64,000 nt of DNA, from the NCBI GenBank assembly GCA_052148715.1, contig JBKQHQ010000054.1:1-64000 (forward strand), given 5' to 3'. Shown here one piece after another: positions 43,145-52,491 of this stretch. Positions within the stretch are counted from its first letter, which is position 1; each line of letters starts with the position of its first letter. The notes beneath the pieces are model-generated. The model was given only the letters and a program-made list of their open reading frames with translations, ran no database searches and had not been told where the DNA came from. Position numbers and translations under genes: made by a program. Origin of the DNA: JBKQHQ01 sp052148715 (GTDB taxonomy: Bacteria > Pseudomonadota > Alphaproteobacteria > Rhizobiales > Xanthobacteraceae).

Positions 43145-43923
43145 GGGCGCCCGTGTCGGCCGAGCTCCTGTCGGTCGAGAATGTGTCGCTGTCGTTCGGC
43201 GGCGTAAAGGCGCTCACCGACGTGTCGTTCGACATCCGCCGCGGCGAGGTTCGCTCAATCATCGGCCCGAACGGCGCCGGAAAGACCTCGATGCTCAATG
43301 TCATCAACGGCTTCTACCAGCCGCGGCAGGGTCGCATCACTTTCAAGGGCGAGACCCGCAGCAAGATGCGGCCCTACGCGGCCGCCCGCGGCGGCATCGC
43401 CCGTACGTTCCAGAATGTGGCCCTGTTCAAGGGCATGACCGCGCTCGACAACATCCTTGCCGGACGCACGCTCGCCATGCGCTGCCCTTTCTTTTGGCAG
43501 CTCTTACGCTTCGGGCCGGCGCTCGACGAGGAGATCGCGCACCGGCGCCGCGTCGAGGAGATCATCGACTTCTTGCAGATCCAGGGCATCCGCAAGGTGC
43601 CGGTCGGCCGCTTGGCCTACGGGCTGCAGAAGCGGGTCGAGCTTGGCCGCGCGCTTGCCATGGAGCCGGACCTCCTCCTGCTCGACGAGCCGATGGCGGG
43701 CATGAATATCGAGGAGAAGGAAGACATGTCGCGCTTCATCCTCGACGTAAACAGCCAATACGGCGTCACGGTCGCGCTGATCGAGCACGATATGGGCGTG
43801 GTGATGGACCTCTCCGACCGTGTCGTCGTTCTCGACCATGGCGTCAAGATCGCCGACGGCACGCCGCAAGAGGTGAAGAGCGACCAGAAGGTGATCGACG
43901 CCTATCTCGGTGTGGCGCATTGA
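43141..43923 (+). CDS. Liv-type ABC transporter ATPase (LivG)
   Basis: This 260-residue ATPase has Walker A GPNGAGKTSM near residue 41, Walker B LLLLDEPMAGMN near 180 and an H-loop (ALIEHDMGVV). The signature is LAYGLQKRVELGRAL, which departs from the usual LSGGQ. The insert after Walker A and LRFG are typical of LivG-type subunits. It powers import with the permeases and receptor encoded further on. Its start is coupled to the acyl-CoA synthetase gene. Confidence 0.9.
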   Translation: MRAPVSAELLSVENVSLSFGGVKALTDVSFDIRRGEVRSIIGPNGAGKTSMLNVINGFYQPRQGRITFKGETRSKMRPYAAARGGIARTFQNVALFKGMTALDNILAGRTLAMRCPFFWQLLRFGPALDEEIAHRRRVEEIIDFLQIQGIRKVPVGRLAYGLQKRVELGRALAMEPDLLLLDEPMAGMNIEEKEDMSRFILDVNSQYGVTVALIEHDMGVVMDLSDRVVVLDHGVKIADGTPQEVKSDQKVIDAYLGVAH

Positions 43924-43960
43924 GCATCCATGGCTGTCATTGTGCGCGCAGCGAAGCTTC

Positions 43961-44040
43961 TGTCATTGCGAGGGCGCGCATCGCCCGCGGCAATCTCGCA
44001 CCACTTGCTCGAGATTGCTTCGCTTCGCTCGCAATGACAG
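43961..44040. repeat. TGTCATTGCGAGG-type intergenic repeat, copy 3, palindromic
   Basis: This is the fullest copy. The left arm (TGTCATTGCGAGGGCGCGCA, 43961 onward) pairs with the right arm (GCTTCGCTCGCAATGACA, ending near 44040). A partial third arm lies at about 43934-43950. It sits between livG and livH inside the operon and may affect mRNA stability there. Confidence 0.75.
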
Positions 44041-44065
44041 AGCGCGGCAGTGACGGATAAATCCG

Positions 44066-45049
44066 ATGGACATCCTCTACAAAGTCTTCATCGATCCGTT
44101 CGTGCAGATGGGCGTGGCGCCCGATCTGCTGGTGCAGACGCTGTGGGATGGGCTCGTGTCCGGGGTGCTCTATGGGCTGATCGCGCTCGGCTTCGTGCTC
44201 ATCTTCAAGGCTTCCGGCGTATTCAACTTCGCGCAAGGCATCATGGTCGTGTTTGCGGCGCTGACGCTCGTCGGTCTGTACAATCTGCTGCGAGGGTGGG
44301 GTATCGAGCAGCCGCACCTGGCCGCCTTTGTCGCGCTTTGCCTCACCATTGGGATCATGTTCATCCTCGCCCTTGCGGTCGAGCGGCTGGTGCTGCGGCC
44401 GCTGGTCAATCAGCCCGACATCATCCTGTTCATGGCGACCTTCGGGATCACCTATTTTCTCATCGGTTTCGGCGAGTTCGTGTTCGGCGGCGAGCCGAAG
44501 GTGATGATCACCGACGCGCTCTACCTGCCGCGCGGCGCCTACGATATCAAAATGCTCGGCGGCTTCGTGTCGCTGCAGAAGATCGATATCGCCGCCGCGG
44601 TCATTGCCTCGATCATGGTGGCGACGCTCGCCTTTTTCTTCCAGAAGACAAGGATCGGACGCGCATTGCGGGCCGTGGCCGACAGCCATAAGGCGGCGCT
44701 GTCGGTCGGCATCTCGCTCGAGCAGATCTGGGTCACCGTGTGGTTTGCGGCCGGCGTCGTCGCGCTCGCGACCGGCATCATGTGGAGCGCACGATCACAG
44801 GTTTCCTTTGCGCTCGAGATCGTCGCGCTCAAGGCGCTGCCGGTTTTGATCCTCGGCGGCCTCACGTCGATTCCCGGCGCCATCGTCGGAGGGCTGATCA
44901 TCGGCATCGGCGAAAAGCTTGGGGAGTTCTATTGGGGGCCGCTCCTCGGCAGCGGCATCGAGAACTGGCTCGCCTATGTGATCGCGCTCGGTTTCCTGCT
45001 GTTTCGCCCGCAAGGCCTCTTCGGCGAACGGATCATCGAGCGGATTTGA
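44066..45049 (+). CDS. Liv-type ABC permease (LivH)
   Basis: This 327-residue permease has about eight membrane helices. Typical LivH segments are GVLYGLIALGFVLIFKASGV near residue 32, RALRAVADSHKAALSVGI near 197 and GGLTSIPGAIVGGLIIGIGE near 270. It forms the channel with a LivM partner. The next gene is not livM, which lies about 10.5 kb downstream at 55602. Confidence 0.9.
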   Translation: MDILYKVFIDPFVQMGVAPDLLVQTLWDGLVSGVLYGLIALGFVLIFKASGVFNFAQGIMVVFAALTLVGLYNLLRGWGIEQPHLAAFVALCLTIGIMFILALAVERLVLRPLVNQPDIILFMATFGITYFLIGFGEFVFGGEPKVMITDALYLPRGAYDIKMLGGFVSLQKIDIAAAVIASIMVATLAFFFQKTRIGRALRAVADSHKAALSVGISLEQIWVTVWFAAGVVALATGIMWSARSQVSFALEIVALKALPVLILGGLTSIPGAIVGGLIIGIGEKLGEFYWGPLLGSGIENWLAYVIALGFLLFRPQGLFGERIIERI

Positions 45050-45220
45050 AGGGCCAACCAGCGGTTCAGTTGCGATCGTAGGGAGCACACGCAGGTCGGC
45101 TGATCTGGCCTTGTGGGCACGCGCAGCCGGCAGCTTGACTTGCCTCGATTGGCCAACCACGTTTAGCTGGGGAGGCGACTTTGCGCGCTGTCTTTGGGCG
45201 CGAATATTCGAGGAAACATC

Positions 45221-46459
45221 ATGTCCAAGGGACTGCGTGGATCGGCGTTAACGACCATCTTGCTTTGCGCCGCATTGCCGGCCTGGGCGGATGACTGGAC
45301 CCAAAGACTGCCCGACGGCAAGGGCAAGGAGACGGTCGCCGCCGTCTGCGGCGGTTGTCACGAGTTCTTCAGCCGGGTCGGCAAGGGCTACACGCGGACC
45401 GGATGGCAGACCGTGATGCACATGATGATCAATCAGGGCGCGCCCATCCCGCAGGACAAGTTCGCCGAGGTCGCGGACTATCTGGCCAAGAGCTTTCCCG
45501 AGACGGGCAAGCCTGCGGGCGTCGCGATTCCGGGACCCGCCAAAGTCTCGTTTGAGGAGTGGCCGGCCCCGACGCCGGGTTCGCGCCCGCACGATCCGTT
45601 GGCAACGCGCGACGGCTTCCTTTGGTACAGCGGACAGATGGCCAACGTGCTGGGCCGGGTCGATCCGAAGACCGGTGCGGTCAAGGAATTTCCGCTCAAG
45701 ACGCCGCATAGCGGCCCCCATGGCCTCGCCGAAGATACCGACGGCAACATCTGGTACACCGGCAACACCGCCGGGTTGATCGGCAAGCTCGATCCGAAGA
45801 CGGGCGCCGTCAGCGAATATCCCTTGCCCGATCCGAATGCGCACGATCCGCATACGCTGGTCTTCGATCAGAGCGGGATCCTGTGGTTCACCGTGCAGGG
45901 CGCCAACCGGGTGGGGCGGCTCGACCCGAAAACCGGCGACATCAAGCTTCTCACACCGCCGACCGCGGCCTCACGCCCCTACGGCATCCAGATCAACTCC
46001 AAGGGCATCCCGTTCTACGTCGCCTTCGGCGCCAACAAGATCGGCAGCGTCGATCCGAAGACGCTGGAGATACGTGAGTTCCCGCTGCCCGATCCGGCCG
46101 CCCGCCCGCGCCGGCTCGCGATCACGAGCGACGACGTCATCTGGTACACGGACTACGCGCGCGGCTATCTGGGGCGGCTCGATCCGGCGACCGGCAAGGT
46201 GACCGAGTGGCCGTCGCCGAGCGGGCCGAAGTCCGAGCCCTACGGCATCTCGGCGATCAAGGACGTGCTCTGGTACAGCGAGTCCGGCTCTACGCCGAAC
46301 ACGGTCGTGCGCTTCGATCCCAAGACGGAGAAATTCCAGAGCTGGGCCATTCCGGGCGGCGGCAATATCGTGCGCAACACGTCGGTGACGCCCGGCGGCG
46401 ACTTTTTGCTCGCCAACAGTCTCGTCAACGGCGTGACGCTGGTTGAAATAGGTCGGTAA
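45221..46459 (+). CDS. Cytochrome c - virginiamycin B lyase-like fusion
   Basis: This 412-residue protein has a signal peptide (LTTILLCAALPAWA). A heme c site CGGCH (Cys 43, Cys 46, His 47) lies in a short cytochrome-like segment. A seven-bladed beta-propeller of the Vgb/streptogramin lyase type follows, with repeated GxLDPKTG blades (about 100-410). It is probably periplasmic. Vgb enzymes linearise streptogramin B; many homologs have other roles, and the heme suggests electron transfer. GAGGAAAC precedes ATG 45221. It begins the block between LivH and LivM. Confidence 0.82.
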   Translation: MSKGLRGSALTTILLCAALPAWADDWTQRLPDGKGKETVAAVCGGCHEFFSRVGKGYTRTGWQTVMHMMINQGAPIPQDKFAEVADYLAKSFPETGKPAGVAIPGPAKVSFEEWPAPTPGSRPHDPLATRDGFLWYSGQMANVLGRVDPKTGAVKEFPLKTPHSGPHGLAEDTDGNIWYTGNTAGLIGKLDPKTGAVSEYPLPDPNAHDPHTLVFDQSGILWFTVQGANRVGRLDPKTGDIKLLTPPTAASRPYGIQINSKGIPFYVAFGANKIGSVDPKTLEIREFPLPDPAARPRRLAITSDDVIWYTDYARGYLGRLDPATGKVTEWPSPSGPKSEPYGISAIKDVLWYSESGSTPNTVVRFDPKTEKFQSWAIPGGGNIVRNTSVTPGGDFLLANSLVNGVTLVEIGR

Positions 46460-46533
46460 GCGGGCGCGACCGCGCGCAGCGGTCCGCTGGCTCGACCAGG
46501 CGATTCGGGCACCCGGAGCGAAAGGAATGTCCG

Positions 46534-47409
46534 ATGGGTGAGAACCGGTTCGATCGAGCCAGCGAAGACCTGGGCAACATCGTCAATATCGGCCACATCA
46601 ACGTCTGCATCGCCGATCAGCAGGTCGCGACGCATTTTTACATCAGCGGGCTCGGGCTCACACGCGACCCTTTTCTCAACACGAGCGCCCATAATATGTG
46701 GGTCAATGTGGGGATGAGCCAGTTCCATCTCCCGGCCGGAAAGCCCGACGTGCTGCGCGGGGCCACCGGCATTGTGGTGCCCGATCGGGCGCAACTGCTC
46801 GATCGCCTGCGCCGCGTCAGCAAGGATCTGGCAGGAACGAAGTTCAGTTTCCGCGAAAGCAATGACGGCGTCGAAACGACCTGCCCGTGGGGCAATCGCA
46901 TCAGATGTCATGCGCCGGACGCGAGCCGCTTCGGCCGCATCGTGTTGGGGATACCCTACATCGAATTCGATGTGCGGCCCGGCACGGCCGATGCAATTGC
47001 GAGCTTCTACCGCGACATCATAGGTGCTCCCGCGCAAACCATCGCCAATGGCCGGGGCCGGGAGGCGCGGGTTTCGGCCGGAGACGACCAGTATCTTTGC
47101 TTCCGCGAGACCGACGCGCCGGAAGCGCCTTATGATCGGCATCACGTACAGATCTACGTCGGCAATTTTTCCACTCCCTACCGCAAGCTGGCTGAGCTCG
47201 GCTTGATCACCATGGAGGTCAATCAGTTCGAGTATCGCTTTAGGGACATCGTCGACCTCGACACGCGCGCGGTGCTGTTCACCGTCGAGCACGAAGTGCG
47301 CAGCCAGACGCATCCGCTGTTCGGCCGCCCGCTGGTCAACCGCAATCCGAACCTTACCAACCGGGATTTTCGGCCGGGGCATGAGAGCCTGTCTTGGGCC
47401 ATGCCCTGA
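46534..47409 (+). CDS. VOC-superfamily protein (glyoxalase/dioxygenase fold)
   Basis: This 291-residue protein has two VOC half-domains. The first starts NIGHINVCIADQQVATHFY, the second IPYIEFDVRPGTADAIASFY. Candidate metal ligands are His in GHIN, His in DRHHVQIYV and Glu in LFTVEHEVR. The family includes extradiol dioxygenases, glyoxalases and isomerases. No signal peptide, so it is cytoplasmic. It follows the cytochrome-Vgb gene by 75 bp in the same direction. Substrate unknown. Confidence 0.75.
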   Translation: MGENRFDRASEDLGNIVNIGHINVCIADQQVATHFYISGLGLTRDPFLNTSAHNMWVNVGMSQFHLPAGKPDVLRGATGIVVPDRAQLLDRLRRVSKDLAGTKFSFRESNDGVETTCPWGNRIRCHAPDASRFGRIVLGIPYIEFDVRPGTADAIASFYRDIIGAPAQTIANGRGREARVSAGDDQYLCFRETDAPEAPYDRHHVQIYVGNFSTPYRKLAELGLITMEVNQFEYRFRDIVDLDTRAVLFTVEHEVRSQTHPLFGRPLVNRNPNLTNRDFRPGHESLSWAMP

Positions 47410-47484
47410 TCGGCCGTGTTACTCGGTCGGTCGCAGCACTTCGTGGCTGCTCGCGGGCGGCGTCACCGATCCACGGCGATGCGC

Positions 47485-47826
47485 CTATTCGCGTTTGAAG
47501 CTCTTGCTGATCGAATCGAGCCTGCTGAGCTGCTCCTGCTTCGACGGCGCAGAGTCGCAGGGCAACAACCCTCTGTCCCAGAACCATTCGGACCGGTTGT
47601 CGAACGCGATCACCCGGCAGCGGCCATCCTCGGCCGGTGCCAGCCAGATCTCGCCGACATAACCTTCGGCATCGGTTCTCACAGTCGGAACTCGCGGCGC
47701 CCGCTGCGTGAAGAGCGAGCCATTCGGTATGAACATCAGCAGGCCAAGGGCTGCCGCGATCAAGGCGCAGACGCCCATCGTCTGCTTCAAGGCACTGGAG
47801 CTGCTGTGGTTGGTCGGAACGCGCAT
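47485..47826 (-). CDS. Hypothetical one-helix membrane protein
   Basis: This 113-residue protein has one membrane segment (about residues 18-33, VCALIAAALGLLMFIPNG) and an outer domain with Cys 60s-80s and aromatic residues (SEWFWDRGLLPC). It is of unknown family; related small anchored proteins are frequent in Bradyrhizobium-like genomes. The start is placed at ATG 47826; an upstream start is possible but would add no recognisable signal. Confidence 0.6.
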   Translation of the reverse strand: MRVPTNHSSSSALKQTMGVCALIAAALGLLMFIPNGSLFTQRAPRVPTVRTDAEGYVGEIWLAPAEDGRCRVIAFDNRSEWFWDRGLLPCDSAPSKQEQLSRLDSISKSFKRE

Positions 47827-48162
47827 AACGGCCCTTGCAGGCGGTTCACCGCCAATCAGTAATAATACCAAAGCTAACATAGCAATTCCTTAATGTTCGT
47901 CACCCCGACGTTGCCCCGCTGGCTAGGACTTTGCCAACGTGCGGGATGCCCGCGGAGCGTTCGCCCCTGCCGAGGGTAGCTTCCGGCCAATCGGTAGGGC
48001 AGTTGGCCTCCGGCTCCCACCGCATTGGCGCGCGGCGGCGAAGCGGTACGAGGGGCATTTTTGGACCGCCGGTTCGGCGGTTTACTGACGCCAGGTTAAC
48101 CAACTCGTTGTATGGGATTCGCTACGGGCATGATCCGCGATGGGCGGGGTATGGAGGATCTG
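47827..48162. other. Divergent intergenic stretch
   Basis: This lies between the leftward small membrane-protein gene and the deacetylase gene. There is no convincing gene. The deacetylase frame is open from 48112, but its best start is at 48163. Confidence 0.5.
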
Positions 48163-49293
48163 ATGCGTATCGCGGTAGGGGGCGGGCTGTTGGCGGTGGT
48201 GGCGCTGGGCATCGCCGGTGTTGTGCTCGCGCAGAAAGGGATGTTGCCGCTTCCGAGCGGCTTGGCCGGTGTAGGAGCCGCGCCGGCGCCGCTGGCTGTG
48301 CCGGCACCCATGGTTAAAGCCCCGGCTAATCCGGTCAGCACGCTGGGCCTCGCGCCGTCGCAAATGAATTCGGTGGACGGACTTGGCCAAGGACCGACCA
48401 CGGCGCCGCAGGGCTCGGCTGCGCCCGCGCCGGTCGTGCTGGCCGCCGCTACGGCTGCGGCTCCGCCACCCGAGCCGTCGGTACCGCTCGCGCCGCTGCC
48501 GAAATGCGATAATCCCAATGCGCTGGGGGTCGCGCGGATCGTCCAGATCGACACGACCGGAGGACCGGGGTTCGGCTTCGAGCATTTCAAGACGCACGAT
48601 TTCCTGCGCCCCAAGGAAGTGGTGCTGACATTCGATGATGGGCCCTGGCCGGGCAACACCCCGGCGGTGCTGGCGGCACTCGCGGCCGAATGCGTCAAGG
48701 CCACCTTCTTTGCCATCGGCAAGCATGCCACCTGGCACCCGGAAATCCTCAAGCAGGTCGCCGAGCAAGGGCACACGGTCGGCACGCACACCTGGTCGCA
48801 TAAGGACTTGTCGACGTTGACGCTCGACCAAGCCAAGGAGGAGATCGAGAAGGGGGTCAGCGCCGTGCACTGGGCCTTGGGCGCTCCGAGCGCGTCGTTC
48901 GTGCGGTTTCCGGCCTTGCGCCATCCGCCCGAGGCCGTCGCCTATGTGGGCGAGCGCAACATGGCGGTCTTCTCGGCCGATATCGACTCGCTCGACTTCA
49001 AGATCAAGAAGCCGGAGCAGGTGATCAAGTCGGTGATGAAGAAGTTGGAGAAGAACGGCAAAGGCATCATCCTGATGCACGATTTCCAGCGTGCGACGGC
49101 GCATGCGATGCCCGAGCTTCTGCGGCAGCTCAAGGCGAACGGCTACAAGATCGTGCACATGACATCGAAGGCCCCGCTCTCGACGCTGGAGGCCTATGAC
49201 GCCGAGGTCATGAAGGAGCTCGGCGGCACCGGCATGACCGGCGCCAGCGCCCAACCGACCAAGGACGTCGTGCAGACCATCAGCGGGGATTGA
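48163..49293 (+). CDS. Polysaccharide deacetylase (NodB fold)
   Basis: This 376-residue protein has an N-terminal membrane anchor or signal (about residues 3-24) and a long Ala/Pro-rich linker. A NodB domain follows with TFDDGPWPGNTP near residue 157, HTWSH near 210 and an RFPALRHP segment. The Asp and two His metal ligands are visible. It probably removes N- or O-acetyl groups from a surface polysaccharide or peptidoglycan. ATG 48163 follows GGAGG by 5 bases. Confidence 0.86.
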   Translation: MRIAVGGGLLAVVALGIAGVVLAQKGMLPLPSGLAGVGAAPAPLAVPAPMVKAPANPVSTLGLAPSQMNSVDGLGQGPTTAPQGSAAPAPVVLAAATAAAPPPEPSVPLAPLPKCDNPNALGVARIVQIDTTGGPGFGFEHFKTHDFLRPKEVVLTFDDGPWPGNTPAVLAALAAECVKATFFAIGKHATWHPEILKQVAEQGHTVGTHTWSHKDLSTLTLDQAKEEIEKGVSAVHWALGAPSASFVRFPALRHPPEAVAYVGERNMAVFSADIDSLDFKIKKPEQVIKSVMKKLEKNGKGIILMHDFQRATAHAMPELLRQLKANGYKIVHMTSKAPLSTLEAYDAEVMKELGGTGMTGASAQPTKDVVQTISGD

Positions 49294-49465
49294 GCGACGA
49301 TCCGGTTGGTGGTCGGTCGAAAAACGCGAAGCGGCACGCAGAGGCCACGATATTTGCGCGCCTTTCGCTCTCTCGCCTGAGGTGCAGGCGCATGCGCTCG
49401 CAAAAGCACAGCTTTGGCCCTATAGTCGGTCGGGACGGGCCAGCACCCCTCAGGGAGGTTCCCGC

Positions 49466-49660
49466 ATGAAGCTTGAATTCACCGTCGGCACGAACATCGG
49501 CGGCAAGCGGCAGAGCGTGACGGTGGCGGCGGAGGATGCGCTGATCGCCGCCCTCAAGGTGAAGCACGAGAGTCCGGACGCGGTGATCAACTACGTGCGC
49601 CGGCGCAATAAGCGCGGTGATCTGCGTCACCCGCACGGCGCGGTTATCTCCGGCGTCTAA
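49466..49660 (+). CDS. Hypothetical protein, 64 residues
   Basis: This small basic protein (MKLEFTVGTNIGGKRQSVTV and following) has two strand-like segments, a helix (EDALIAALKVK) and a basic RRRNKRG loop. A GGGAGG ribosome site precedes ATG 49466. No family recognised. Possibly nucleic-acid binding from its charge. Confidence 0.65.
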   Translation: MKLEFTVGTNIGGKRQSVTVAAEDALIAALKVKHESPDAVINYVRRRNKRGDLRHPHGAVISGV

Positions 49661-49764
49661 GGCCTGTGCCGTTCCTTTGAGGCGGGAAGGGCTTCGAGAC
49701 TGTTGACGATGTTGCGGCGCGGCTTGTGGTGCGCGCGCTGAAAATCGGCGGACCGGGTCCATCC

Positions 49765-50511
49765 TTAATGCTCCATCAGTAGCGAACCGAACCCGGGCAC
49801 GCGGTCCATGATGCCGTTTTGGCGCAGCGCCCACCAATAGGTGGCGGTGTTGATGGCGAGCACGGGCTTGTCGAGCCAGAACTCGGCGATGCCGGCGACG
49901 CGCGCCATCGCGAGATTGGTGCCGGCCTGGACGATTGCCTCGACCGAGGGATCATTGACCTCGTTGATGGCGTCGCGCAGCTCCTTCTCGGAGACGTGCG
50001 CGATCAGCATCGGGCTTTGGCACCGCAGCCCTTTGAGCGCCACCACCTCGAAACCGCAATCGGTGAAGAAGCGGCGGACCTGCTGGTCGCCGACCGGCAT
50101 ATAGGGCGTGATCACCGATATGCGCTTGATGCTCCCGTAGCAACGCAGCGCCGCCTGGCAGGCATCCGAGCCCATGGCGACATCGCAGCCTGACCGCTCT
50201 TTGACCCGCCGCTCCAGCATCTTGGCGCCGTCGAGGCCGTCCCAAAATGTCTCCGCCGACATGCCCATAACGATGTAGTCGGGGCTGCAGGTCATGACGG
50301 CGTCGACCGCGTCCATCATGGCGGCGCGGATGTCGTCCATCAGCCGGTTGAAATCGTCGTCGTTGTGGACCGGGTTGTCGGGAATGACGATCCGCGAGAA
50401 ATGATTGGTGACGCCGATCGGCCGCATGGCATCGAATTCCGGCTGCACCGAGGTGTTGGTCGAGGGCGCGATCACGCCGAATTTCTTGCGCCAGCCAAGT
50501 GAGTCGACCAT
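49765..50511 (-). CDS. Maleate isomerase / arylmalonate decarboxylase-like protein
   Basis: This 248-residue protein is in the Asp/Glu racemase superfamily, the maleate cis-trans isomerase/AMDase branch: FGVIAPSTNTSVQPEFDAM near residue 11, MGMSAETFWDG near 82, ISVITPYMPVGDQQVRRFF near 131 and VQAGTNLAMARVAG near 195. At the two positions where characterised isomerases have catalytic Cys I read Ser/Gly and Ala. The reaction may therefore differ. Next to its start lies a relic of a flavoprotein monooxygenase. Confidence 0.8.
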   Translation of the reverse strand: MVDSLGWRKKFGVIAPSTNTSVQPEFDAMRPIGVTNHFSRIVIPDNPVHNDDDFNRLMDDIRAAMMDAVDAVMTCSPDYIVMGMSAETFWDGLDGAKMLERRVKERSGCDVAMGSDACQAALRCYGSIKRISVITPYMPVGDQQVRRFFTDCGFEVVALKGLRCQSPMLIAHVSEKELRDAINEVNDPSVEAIVQAGTNLAMARVAGIAEFWLDKPVLAINTATYWWALRQNGIMDRVPGFGSLLMEH

Positions 50512-50535
50512 GGTTTTTCCTCCGAACGGCGCTTT

Positions 50536-50648
50536 AGATGACGGACGCCGCGTCCTTGAGCGATCGGACCATCGAGGATCGTAACGGCAGCAAGGCGTAT
50601 AGCAACGAGGCCAACCGGACCTGCCCCGACCACGATGACTTGGGCATC
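50536..50648 (-). pseudogene. Relic of a flavin monooxygenase N-terminus
   Basis: The minus strand reads DAQVIVVGAGPVGLVAIRLA and then VTILD. This is the FAD-binding glycine-rich motif of phenol or 3-hydroxyphenylpropionate hydroxylases, with a short deletion before VTILD. Nothing further of the gene remains. It lies 25 bases upstream of the maleate isomerase-like start. Confidence 0.55.
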
Positions 50649-50804
50649 GCGACAGGACTCTGAACCGCCCGCACGAGAATAACCGGCCTGCCGATTATGG
50701 GCGGACCAACCGCCGGGGCAAGCATTGGGATGGACAAGTCTTGGACCCGCGATAACGTCTGCAGCGAAAGCAGTTGTGCACATGAAACGCAACCAGGAAT
50801 CAAC

Positions 50805-51689
50805 ATGGCCACACTTGTTGCGCCCCTCCAGGGGGTTTCGGGTCCTGCGGGATCACGTCAACATGAGCGTTGGGACATGTGCCTCGGCCGCGTCGCCATC
50901 GCGCTGGTTCTGCTGACAACCGGCGCCGGGGCGGCAGATGTCGGCGACCTCTACCAGGCACAGACCATCGTCACGGGCCAGGGCGAGACCAACCGTGTGC
51001 GCGGCTTCGCACTCTGCCTGGAGGACGTGCTCGTCAAGGTCTCGGGTGACCGGCGGCTGATCGGCGACCCGCGGCTCGCTCCACTGATGCAGCAGGCCGC
51101 CACCCTGGTTGTCGGCTTCTCTTATCACGACCAGATGTCCGGCACCCCGCTGCGCGACGAGCAGGGCACGCGCGACCGGCCTTACGATCTGACAGTGCAC
51201 TTCGACCAGGCGAAGATCGACACGGCGCTGCGTGGGCTCGGCGTTGCGTCGTGGACTGAGGCGCGGCCGCGCCTTGCCGTGCTCGTCGGCCTGCGCAACG
51301 GGAAGGTGGTAACCCTGGTTTCGAGTGACGGCGAACGGGCGCGTGATCAACGCGACGCGCTCGAGGCCGCCGCGTCGAAGCGCGGCCTGCCGATCGCGCT
51401 GCCGAGCGCGAGCACGTTCACCATTGCCGGCCTCACCTTCGAGGAATTGCCGAGCGCAGACTACTCGCGCCTGCAAGCGGGCGCGAGCGCGACCGGCGGC
51501 GATCTCGCGCTTGTCGGGACGTTGGTCTGGATGGAAAAAAAGCTGCGGTGGAGCGCCGATTGGCGTCTTGCCTGGCGCGGCACGACCTATCATTGGCGGA
51601 TCACCAGCGTCACCTTCGACGAATCCTTTCGCGACGCAATGGCAGGCGCGGCGCAGATCCTGTCTGGTCACGGTAAGCCCAAGGGTTAA
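50805..51689 (+). CDS. DUF2066-domain secreted protein
   Basis: This protein of about 294 residues has a hydrophobic export segment (GRVAIALVLLTTGAGAADVG) and the DUF2066 core: ALCLEDVLVKVSGDRRL near the start, DLTVHFDQAKIDTALRGLG in the middle and a TSVTFDESFRDAMAGAAQILSG end. DUF2066 proteins are exported and of unknown role. ATG 50805 is chosen because AGGAA precedes it; ATG 50877 is an alternative without a good ribosome site. Confidence 0.78.
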   Translation: MATLVAPLQGVSGPAGSRQHERWDMCLGRVAIALVLLTTGAGAADVGDLYQAQTIVTGQGETNRVRGFALCLEDVLVKVSGDRRLIGDPRLAPLMQQAATLVVGFSYHDQMSGTPLRDEQGTRDRPYDLTVHFDQAKIDTALRGLGVASWTEARPRLAVLVGLRNGKVVTLVSSDGERARDQRDALEAAASKRGLPIALPSASTFTIAGLTFEELPSADYSRLQAGASATGGDLALVGTLVWMEKKLRWSADWRLAWRGTTYHWRITSVTFDESFRDAMAGAAQILSGHGKPKG

Positions 51690-52314
51690 CTTCAAGTGAT
51701 CTTCGTCTCTCCCAGCGAGCGGGCAGGGCGCTATCCTTCTTTTCAGAAAAATGCCGGACCTTCTTACGACGCCGCAACAGATCCTGCTGATGGGCGGGCC
51801 GCAGAACATCGCGGCGATGATCAGCAATCAGATCGAGGCGGCGCCTGTGTTCGTGACCGCGAGGGGGATGAACGCCAGTCTCCTGACCCCAGGTTTTGCG
51901 ATGTGTTGGCGTGCACACGTCGGCTACGGCTTGAGCTGCGGACCGCGATCATGCGCGCGCTGGAGGTCAGCGTGATCGCCAAATACAGCGGCTTCCCAGC
52001 CGCTGTCGGAGTCACCAAGGATCTGCAGCAAGTGAGGCCGCGTCGGCCGGTCTCGGCGCAATGATCGAAGCATCGTGGCTCTCAAGAGGTGTTAAGATAC
52101 CTCTTTCAGATTCTCTGCGTTTGATGATTGACCGGCGCCGGTATTTGAGGGTATTCCCTATTCATGCACCGCCACTAGCGCGGTAGCTCTTAAAGTTTGA
52201 TTACAAAAACGTCGCCTAGGCCTGAGAGTAAAATAATACCGTAATAAGGAAGGTGCACTTCTGCCGGCTCGCGAGAGCGGCGGCGCAATGCGAATGCGAA
52301 CAGGAGTCAGCCGC
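51690..52314. other. Intergenic stretch with a hairpin and a doubtful small frame
   Basis: The largest frame (51751-51975, 74 residues) starts plausibly but degenerates, so I do not call it a gene. A hairpin AAGAGGT/ACCTCTT (52084-52105) with an 8-base loop is followed by a short T stretch and may be a weak terminator. The last part is AT-rich and probably holds the promoter of the next gene. Confidence 0.4.
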
Positions 52315-52491
52315 ATGTCGAATGGTATCCAGGTTTTCGAACCGCTTGCCGGTGATCTTGCCACCCTTGCTCCCGAGACGGAGCGCGCGGAGACGCTCGA
52401 GAGCCCCGAGCTGAGGGCGCTCATGGAGGAGCTCGACAAGCACCTGCAGACATTCCTGCGAGAGCACAACAGCGCCGGACGGCTGAGCTGA
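52315..52491 (+). CDS. Small acidic protein, 58 residues
   Basis: The product begins MSNGIQVFEPLAGDLATLAP and has a long amphipathic helix rich in Glu and Leu (SPELRALMEELDKHLQTFL). AGGAG lies 8 bases before ATG 52315. Protein-like but of no known family. Likely cytoplasmic. Confidence 0.55.
   Translation: MSNGIQVFEPLAGDLATLAPETERAETLESPELRALMEELDKHLQTFLREHNSAGRLS

Noticed and set aside
51751..51975. 74-codon rightward frame after the DUF2066 gene
   Set aside because: The first half looks plausible but the end is Arg/Cys/Trp-rich, there is no ribosome site, and no family is recognised.
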